Below, piece by piece: positions 1-4,353 of a stretch of DNA of 9,100 nucleotides. The position numbers were made by a program, and so were the translations under genes. How positions within the stretch are numbered: position 1 is the first letter of the stretch; each line of letters begins with the position of its first letter. Location of the stretch: the NCBI GenBank assembly GCA_035528235.1, contig DATKZB010000202.1:1-9100 (forward strand), in the 5' to 3' direction. The notes under the pieces are model-generated. The model was not told where the DNA came from. It was given only the letters and a program-made list of their open reading frames with translations, and made no database searches. Origin of the DNA: DATKZB01 sp035528235. GTDB taxonomy: Bacteria; Planctomycetota; Phycisphaerae; FEN-1346.

Positions 1-22
1 CCGCACCGCCGTTACGTCGTTA

Positions 23-62
23 CTCAGGTACCTAGGTACCCAGGCACTTAGGTACTTGTGCC
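23..62. repeat. Tandem octamer repeat 3' of the aldolase gene
   Basis: Read on the minus strand, the bases just after the aldolase stop fall into back-to-back octamers: AAGTACCT, AAGTGCCT, GGGTACCT, AGGTACCT, then a decayed GAGTAACG. The consensus is RRGTACCT. Two adjacent units create a perfect 14-bp palindrome (GGTACCTAGGTACC, 27-40). The repeat starts about 6 nt past the stop codon, so it lies in the 3' untranslated region or the spacer to the next gene. It has no T tract and is not a classic terminator. It resembles the short tandemly repeated sequences found in spacers of several bacterial groups. Its function is unknown. Confidence 0.75.
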
Positions 63-67
63 GTTCC

Positions 68-1018
68 TCACTCCACCAGTTCCAGCATCTTGTCGTAGAA
101 CGTCCGGTAATCGTTGCGGTTGCCGGCCTTCAGCATGGCCATGGCGGCCCGGGGATGCTGGTTCAGGATGCCCGTGACCATGTAGGGCACCATGTAACCC
201 CACTCCAGGTCCTTCTGCATAGGCAGAATGGTCTGGGCCACGCAGTCGAAGACGGGCCGAATGTTGAACTTCGGGTTCTTCAGGAAACCCAGCAGCAGTT
301 CCAGCGGGCAGTTGCCGGAGGCGCGGCCAAGGCCGTAGATGGTGCCGTCGACGAAGTTGGCTCCCTTGATGATACCCTCGATCGTGTTCGCGAACCCCAA
401 CTGCTGGTTATTGTGCATGTGGACGCCGACTTCCTTGCTCGGCATCAGCCGCTGGTACTTCTCGACGAAGTAATCGACCTGCTCGCTGTACAGCGCCCCG
501 AACGAATCGACCACGTAACACGCGACGGCGTGCGTCTCCTTCTCGAGTTGCGCCAGGGCCGGGTCGAGTTCCCAGTCCGACTCGATCGAGATGGCCATCA
601 TGTTGATCGTCGTCTCGTACCCTTTCTCGTGGGCGGCGTTCTCGACGGCGATGGCCTTGTCGATGTCCTTGACGTACGTGGCCACGCGGATCGTGTCGAC
701 GACCGACTCGGCCTTCGGCAGGATGTCGTTCGGGTCCGACTTGTGCGCGTCCATCATGACGGCGATCTTCGTGCCGTCGTTCTGGATGCCGTCGGTCGCG
801 GCCCGCAGGTCCGCCTCGTCGCAGAACCGCCAGACGCCGAACTTCTTCGGGTCGAACATCGCCCGGGAGTTCCGGTACCCCAACTCGACGTAGTCGATGT
901 GGGCGTCGCAACACGCCCGGTAAACCGCCCGGACGGCCTCCAGCGAGAAGTGCGAATCGTTCGCCAGACCGCCGTCGCGGATCGTGCAGTCGAGAACCTT
1001 GATTTCAGGTCGATACAC
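68..1018 (-). CDS. Aldolase catalytic domain protein (DRE-TIM metallolyase, HMGL-like)
   Basis: A 316-residue protein of the HMGL-like/DRE-TIM metallolyase superfamily. These are TIM-barrel enzymes that cleave or form C-C bonds next to a carboxylate using a divalent metal; relatives are 4-hydroxy-2-oxovalerate aldolase, HMG-CoA lyase and isopropylmalate synthase. The signature DCTIRDGG is at residues 10-17, where the Asp of RDG is a metal ligand in the family. HMHNN at 200-204 supplies the two His ligands, and the conserved GLGRASGNCPLELL lies at 229-242. The GTG at 1018 is preferred because GGAGGAG sits 7 nt upstream and homology begins at once; the TTG at 1078 adds 20 unlike residues and lacks a good site. 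The length fits a single barrel with a short C-terminal extension, without the regulatory domain of isopropylmalate synthases. The true substrate cannot be read from the sequence, and no pathway partner is in the window. Stop TGA at 68-70. Confidence 0.92.
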   Translation of the reverse strand: MYRPEIKVLDCTIRDGGLANDSHFSLEAVRAVYRACCDAHIDYVELGYRNSRAMFDPKKFGVWRFCDEADLRAATDGIQNDGTKIAVMMDAHKSDPNDILPKAESVVDTIRVATYVKDIDKAIAVENAAHEKGYETTINMMAISIESDWELDPALAQLEKETHAVACYVVDSFGALYSEQVDYFVEKYQRLMPSKEVGVHMHNNQQLGFANTIEGIIKGANFVDGTIYGLGRASGNCPLELLLGFLKNPKFNIRPVFDCVAQTILPMQKDLEWGYMVPYMVTGILNQHPRAAMAMLKAGNRNDYRTFYDKMLELVE

Positions 1019-1025
1019 GGCCTTT

Positions 1026-1032
1026 CTCCTCC
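1026..1032 (-). promoter_or_regulatory. Ribosome binding site deciding the aldolase GTG start
   Basis: The minus-strand sequence GGAGGAG is followed by 7 nt (AAAGGCC) and then the GTG at 1018. This strong Shine-Dalgarno sequence is the reason for choosing the internal GTG over the upstream TTG at 1078. Confidence 0.85.
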
Positions 1033-1110
1033 GTTCAGAACCCCGATGCCCCTGCCGAAAAGGCAGCTCCCTCGCCAAACCCAGGCCCCCCTGCGGGCCG
1101 CGAGCGGGGC

Positions 1111-1116
1111 ATTATA
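1111..1116 (-). promoter_or_regulatory. Candidate -10 box of the aldolase gene
   Basis: A perfect TATAAT on the minus strand lies about 92 nt before the GTG start. No convincing -35 is found 16-18 bp upstream (the bases there read TTCCCC), so only the -10 is supported. The implied leader of about 85 nt includes a small hairpin (CTGCC/GGCAG, 1052-1066). Confidence 0.4.
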
Positions 1117-1144
1117 CACACCATCGGCAATCGGGGGAAGAGAA

Positions 1145-1310
1145 TGTAGGCCTCCTGGCACGCCCGGCAGGCCACGTAAGGTGGGGCGTGCCCCACCATT
1201 TCTGTCACATCGCGGGGCGAGGCCCACGATTCCACCCCTGGCCACGGCGGGGCGTTGCCCCGCCCTACATGCGCCGGCTGTCTGTAGGGTACGTGCTTCA
1301 CACGCACCAG
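1145..1310. repeat. Cluster of four related hairpin repeats
   Basis: Four GC-rich hairpins of the same design lie in the aldolase-toxin spacer. Unit A is 1149-1173, with 10-bp arms carrying one mismatch and one G-T pair, preceded by TGTA. Unit B is 1180-1197, with perfect 8-bp arms GGTGGGGC/GCCCCACC. Unit C is 1246-1264, with perfect arms GGCGGGGC/GCCCCGCC; read on the minus strand it is preceded by TGTAGG. Unit D is 1288-1308, with arms GGTACGTG/CACGCACC and one mismatch, preceded by TGTAG. Shared layout: a T/CGTA(A)GG lead, then a stem opening GG and closing CC, often followed by A. Stems differ in sequence but keep pairing, which suggests selection for the fold or descent from a mobile palindromic (REP/MITE-like) repeat. 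None is followed by a T tract. Confidence 0.75.
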
Positions 1311-1339
1311 GATCTGGGCAATGGGACCGTTGCGGAGAA

Positions 1340-1609
1340 TCAATGGAGGCGGCGGACCTTCGCGTAGACGTCCCTGCGGTGAGCCACGAGCAGAACCAAG
1401 AGAGCGCCGGCTTCCTTGCGGTAGACCACCCGATAGTCGCCCTGGCGCACACGATACAGGCCATCGCGGCCCCTTAGCATCTCCTCGCCAGCAGCGCGAA
1501 CGTTCTGTGCGGCCGTTTCTATCTTGGCGATCACCAGCGCCGAGTGGCGCTTGGGCAGGCTCTTGAGGTCGCGCAGCGCGGACTTCGTGAAGAAAACCTC
1601 TCTGGCCAC
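1340..1609 (-). CDS. Type II toxin, RelE/ParE family
   Basis: An 89-residue protein with the RelE/ParE fold pattern. The N-terminal strand (REVFFTKSALRDLKSLP, 3-19) is followed by a helix, then LYRVRQGDYRVVYR (51-64), then a C-terminal VAHRRDVYAKV (75-85). RelE-type toxins are ribosome-dependent mRNA endonucleases, and the basic residues R53, R55, R60, R78, R79 and Y82 lie where those toxins place catalytic residues. ParE-type toxins instead inhibit gyrase; the YRVRxGDYRVVY and HRRDVY pattern favours the RelE clade. It is the second gene of the module. Its GTG start lies 9 nt after the antitoxin stop, and its ribosome site AGGGGGGAG overlaps that stop, so translation is likely coupled. The length is normal and there is no sign of decay. 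Confidence 0.92.
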   Translation of the reverse strand: MAREVFFTKSALRDLKSLPKRHSALVIAKIETAAQNVRAAGEEMLRGRDGLYRVRQGDYRVVYRKEAGALLVLLVAHRRDVYAKVRRLH

Positions 1610-1618
1610 GGCTCCCCC

Positions 1619-1864
1619 CTACAGCCCGAGGCGCTTCTTGACCTCCTCCAAGGGAATGCGCCCGCCTTCCTTGAGCGCCTTCTTCGCCTTGGCAAGGTCA
1701 ATCTCGTTCTCGATCCGCTCAAGAAGCGCAAGGTCTTCCATTGGAATCAAGGCAGCGCGGGGTTTTCCGCCCTTGCCTATGACGATCCGCTCTCCAGCGT
1801 AGGCGACGCGATTAATGGTATCACTAAACTCCGCGCGAACCTGGCTTGCGGTCAGAATGGTCAT
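1619..1864 (-). CDS. Type II antitoxin, Phd/YefM family
   Basis: An 81-residue antitoxin. The N-terminal Phd/YefM DNA-binding and dimerisation domain spans about residues 1-45 (TASQVRAEFSDTINRVAYAGERIVI, then GGKPRAALIPMEDLALLE). The charged helical tail (about 46-81, rich in Glu and Lys) is the segment that normally wraps the toxin. Start is ATG at 1862-1864 with a GGAGGG ribosome site about 6 nt upstream; stop is TAG. It precedes the RelE/ParE toxin in the usual antitoxin-first order. Family knowledge says the antitoxin, alone and with toxin, represses its own promoter; the GTAC-cored boxes upstream fit this. Base composition is less GC-rich than the large operon to the right. Confidence 0.93.
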   Translation of the reverse strand: MTILTASQVRAEFSDTINRVAYAGERIVIGKGGKPRAALIPMEDLALLERIENEIDLAKAKKALKEGGRIPLEEVKKRLGL

Positions 1865-1897
1865 GTCTTCCCTCCTCTCGCCCTGCTATCCGCAAAA

Positions 1898-1921
1898 CGT
1901 ACACCCCGTACGTCCTGTACA
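1898..1921. promoter_or_regulatory. Putative operator of the toxin-antitoxin module
   Basis: Three hexamers with a GTAC core sit at exact 9-bp steps: CGTACA (1898-1903), CGTACG (1907-1912, perfect palindrome) and TGTACA (1916-1921, perfect palindrome). The last abuts the -10 box, and all lie across or just after the expected transcription start. The E. coli YefM-YoeB repressor is known to recognise palindromes with a TGTACA core, so these boxes are the likely autoregulatory operator. Confidence 0.7.
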
Positions 1922-1949
1922 AGTATACCCGTAAATCGGCGTTTGTCAA
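1922..1949 (-). promoter_or_regulatory. Sigma70-type promoter of the toxin-antitoxin module
   Basis: On the minus strand a perfect TTGACA (1944-1949) is followed by a 16-bp spacer and TATACT (1922-1927). Transcription would begin near 1915, giving a leader of about 50 nt before the antitoxin ATG. It is the strongest promoter-like match in the window. Confidence 0.8.
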
Positions 1950-2134
1950 CCCACTTCCGCAGGAATTCCTTCTCGCCCTTGGCGCCCGCAAGACGGTGCT
2001 CCAGCATCTGCGTGAGTGCAAAGCACGTACTCTACCGACTCCGCCCCGGCCCACCTTGATATGCTTTAGTTTATATTGAGGCCAATCCATTCACGTTCAA
2101 AACGGCGCGCGAAACGACCGATTCCGGCGCGTTC

Positions 2135-2164
2135 CGATCAAAAATCGAAAAAAGCGATCAAAAA
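2135..2164. repeat. Short direct repeat with clustered A-tracts
   Basis: CGATCAAAAA occurs twice, exactly 20 bp apart (2135-2144 and 2155-2164), with a run of six A (2148-2153) between. The three A-tracts are centred about 8 and 12 bp apart, roughly one helical turn, inside very GC-rich DNA. This could bend DNA or act as a protein-binding platform upstream of the operon. Confidence 0.5.
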
Positions 2165-2182
2165 CCGCGCGTTTCCCCTTGC

Positions 2183-2199
2183 CCATCTTACCAAGATGG
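2183..2199. repeat. Perfect inverted repeat, 7-bp arms
   Basis: CCATCTT and AAGATGG are separated by ACC. It could be a protein-binding dyad or a small RNA hairpin. It does not have the GC content or T tract of an intrinsic terminator. Confidence 0.55.
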
Positions 2200-2208
2200 A
2201 GGCCAATC

Positions 2209-2327
2209 GGCCCTGGCGCTACCGAAAACGCGGTTTGGACCTTCCAAAAGGTCCATTTCCGGCCCCACGGCAGAAGTGCGTTTTCTCAAAGTGTATACCC
2301 GCCGGCCCTGGCGCCGCCCAAAACGCG
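2209..2327 (+). repeat. Pair of 24-nt direct repeats
   Basis: The copies at 2209-2232 and 2304-2327 share GGCCCTGGCGC at the left and AAAACGCG at the right, with 21 of 24 positions identical. All three differences fall in the central five bases. The start-to-start distance is 95 bp. Both lie upstream of the operon. They may be paired regulatory sites or copies of a spacer repeat; the sequence alone does not decide. Confidence 0.6.
2236..2255. repeat. Perfect inverted repeat, 8-bp arms
   Basis: TGGACCTT and AAGGTCCA flank a CCAA loop. If transcribed it would form a stable hairpin in the long leader of the operon; as DNA it could bind a dimeric regulator. It lies between the two copies of the 24-nt direct repeat. 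Confidence 0.6.
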
Positions 2328-2423
2328 ACTCCGGCCGCCCTGGAGCCTGTCGGACCCCTTCTCCGGCCGGATTTGCGGCCCATCCGCCCCCCGGCGCGGT
2401 TCCATAGTAGGTAAGGAGTTGCC

Positions 2424-4328
2424 GTGAAACACCCTTGCCGCAACCGGACCGCCGATGGATGGCCCGCATGGCTCCTCGCCCTGGCCGCGCTGGCCCTGGC
2501 GGCGACGCCGGCGCGCGGACTCATCAACCCGAATTACACGCCCGTTGACCTGGTCCACCACTCCAAGACGATCCTGCACGTGGAAATCGGCCCGCCCGAC
2601 GCCCAGGGCGCCCTGCCCGTCAAGGTCGTGGCGGCACTCCAGGGCGCCGCGCCGGGGAAACTGGCCCTCGCCATCGGCGCGGCCGACGAGGCCGTGAGCC
2701 ACGACCTGCGCAAGGCCATCGGCGCCGACCGGGCCGGGCCGGCCCTTCTGTTCGCGGGCGACTTCTCGGCCGCCGGCGACCCCAACGCGGCGCCGTCCGG
2801 CACCCGGCCCGTCGGGGCCCTGCACGTGGGCCTCCGGTGGTTCGGCCTGACGGCCTCCGGCAAGGGGGCATTTGGCGTCGTTGCCGATCCGTTCAACCTC
2901 CAGTCCGTCTGGGAGGGCAGCAACCGGATGCTCGGCCGGTGCCTGGCGTACATCCAGGCCGACCGCCGGGCCGACGTGCCCACGGCCGTCGACGCCGCCT
3001 GGGACCGCGCGGTCAAGGTGGCGGCCGTCAAGGACAAGGTCAACGCCCTCCTGGCGGTGGACGTGGCCGGCGACGGCAAGGCCTGGCTGCACGTCCTCTC
3101 CGACAGCGGCGACCGCCTGCTGCGACCCGCCGGCGATGGCGCCATGACCGACGCGACGGCCGCGTGCCGGCTGGCCGCCCGGTCGCAGCACGCAGCGTGG
3201 GTCGACTCAAGCGGCGACGGCCGCCTCGACCTGGCCTCCTGGGACGGGCAGCAACTCTCGCTGCACCGTGCCACCGCCGACGGCGTCTTCGAGGCCGCCG
3301 GCCCCGGCCTGGACCTGCCGACCGGCTGCCTCGGCCTGGCCGCCATCGACCTGGGCGCGGGACGGGCGGGCCTGGTCGTCAGCACGCCGGCCAGCCCGGC
3401 CGTGGTGACGGTGACGGCCGACGACCGCCTGGCGGCCGCGCCGGTCGCCGCCGGGCCGGGCGAGTTTCCCGGTAAGACGCTCGGCCAGGCCGGGCCGTGC
3501 GTGGCGGCCGACTTCGACGGCGATGGCCTGACCGACGTCGTCCAGCCGTTCGCCAAGGGCGCCCTCTTCTACAAGGGCAAGGGGCCGGGCGAGTTTCTGC
3601 CGCCGGCGAAGGCGTACGAGGGGTCGCTATCGACGGCCGCGACAGCCGTCCGCGCCGCCGACTTCGACGCCGACGCGGTGCTCGACATCCTTTTGGCCGG
3701 TCGCGAGGGGTGCTTCTTCCTCCGCGGGGCCGGCAACGGGACGTTCGAGGAGGTCTTCGCCGAGACGGGCGAGGTGCCCCGCCTGGCCAAGCCCGACGCC
3801 GTCGGGGCCGAGACGTTCGACATCAACGCCGACGGTCGCCAGGACTTCGTCCTGCTGCACCCGAGCGGGGGGCCCGAGCCGTTTTTCAACCGCGGATTCT
3901 TCTGCTTCGGGTATGCTATCCAGGTGGCCCTGGAGGAAAGCGCCGACCTCGCGTGCAGCGACGCCCTGCGCGACGGCCAGCAGGCCGGCGCCGCCGCCGA
4001 CTTCAGCGGCGACGGCGCGCCGGACCTCGCCCTCGTCAGCCGGACCGGCGAGGTGTGGGTGCTCGTCCGCGCCGCGGAAGGTGGCACGGCCCTGGGCGTG
4101 ACGGTGGCCCTGCCGGCCAGCGCGGCGGGACCGGTGACCGTGGTGGCCCGCGACGGCGGCCGGTGCCTGGGGGCTCGGGTCGTCCGGGCGGGGGCGCCGG
4201 CGTTCTTCGGCAAGGTCGACAAGGGGCCCCTCGCGCTCAAGTGGCAGTGGCCCGGCGAGGCGGCCGGCGAGCAGAACGTGGTCGTGCTGGGGCCGACCCG
4301 TTTCGTTTTGCCGCCGCGCGGCAAGTGA
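2424..4328 (+). CDS. Exported FG-GAP/VCBS-repeat beta-propeller protein
   Basis: 634 residues. A Sec signal peptide is visible: basic start, hydrophobic core (PAWLLALAALALAATPARG, 14-32) and likely cleavage after ARG. A beta-rich region of unknown type follows (about 38-205). Then come seven calcium-loop motifs of FG-GAP/VCBS type at 213 (DVAGDGKAWL), 261 (DSSGDGRLDL), 309 (degenerate, DLGAGRAGLV), 363 (DFDGDGLTDV), 413 (DFDADAVLDI), 466 (DINADGRQDF) and 526 (DFSGDGAPDL). The 48-60-residue spacing fits one seven-bladed, integrin-like propeller. The C-terminal 556-634 with KWQWP resembles the ASPIC/UnbV module that often follows such repeats; this is a weak resemblance. Start GTG with AAGGAG 5 nt upstream; tandem stops TGA-TAG. 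First gene of a three-gene operon. Probably an extracytoplasmic binding or scaffold protein; ligand unknown. Confidence 0.88.
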   Translation: MKHPCRNRTADGWPAWLLALAALALAATPARGLINPNYTPVDLVHHSKTILHVEIGPPDAQGALPVKVVAALQGAAPGKLALAIGAADEAVSHDLRKAIGADRAGPALLFAGDFSAAGDPNAAPSGTRPVGALHVGLRWFGLTASGKGAFGVVADPFNLQSVWEGSNRMLGRCLAYIQADRRADVPTAVDAAWDRAVKVAAVKDKVNALLAVDVAGDGKAWLHVLSDSGDRLLRPAGDGAMTDATAACRLAARSQHAAWVDSSGDGRLDLASWDGQQLSLHRATADGVFEAAGPGLDLPTGCLGLAAIDLGAGRAGLVVSTPASPAVVTVTADDRLAAAPVAAGPGEFPGKTLGQAGPCVAADFDGDGLTDVVQPFAKGALFYKGKGPGEFLPPAKAYEGSLSTAATAVRAADFDADAVLDILLAGREGCFFLRGAGNGTFEEVFAETGEVPRLAKPDAVGAETFDINADGRQDFVLLHPSGGPEPFFNRGFFCFGYAIQVALEESADLACSDALRDGQQAGAAADFSGDGAPDLALVSRTGEVWVLVRAAEGGTALGVTVALPASAAGPVTVVARDGGRCLGARVVRAGAPAFFGKVDKGPLALKWQWPGEAAGEQNVVVLGPTRFVLPPRGK

Positions 4329-4353
4329 TAGCCAGGGAGAAACGAATCGTCCG

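Larger units (their letters stand above)
1950..2423. other. Gene-free divergent spacer with repeats and A-tracts
   Basis: This spacer separates the leftward toxin-antitoxin module from the rightward three-gene operon. No open frame here has a plausible start with ribosome site or recognisable content. It holds an AT-rich stretch near 2056-2077, A-tracts at 2140-2164, inverted repeats at 2183-2199 and 2236-2255, a 24-nt direct repeat (2209-2232 and 2304-2327), a 10-bp direct repeat GAGGCCAATC (2078-2087 and 2199-2208) and a perfect palindrome TCCGGCCGGA (2362-2371). The promoter of the operon should lie here. The best -10-like match, TATACC at 2294-2299, has no matching -35, so no promoter is called. 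Confidence 0.6.

Noticed and set aside
1019..1078. Longer aldolase start at the TTG at 1078
   Set aside because: The 20 added residues (basic, no homology) lack a good ribosome site, whereas GGAGGAG sits 7 nt before the GTG at 1018.
1180..1264. Hairpins as Rho-independent terminators
   Set aside because: Stems are strong but no T run follows on either strand. Four similar units fit a palindromic repeat family better.
1145..1310. CRISPR array
   Set aside because: The units are not identical, spacing is irregular, one is inverted, and no cas genes are present.
56..1477. Plus-strand open frame across the aldolase and spacer
   Set aside because: It is antisense to a gene with clear catalytic motifs, runs through the hairpin spacer and into the toxin gene, and has low-complexity composition.
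2056..2077. Promoter in the AT-rich stretch TTGATA...TATATT
   Set aside because: The boxes are too close together to be a -35/-10 pair, and no properly spaced partner is found on either strand with good matches.
1846..2079. Small plus-strand open frame over the toxin-antitoxin promoter
   Set aside because: It overlaps the antitoxin start, promoter and operator, and shows no ribosome site or recognisable product.
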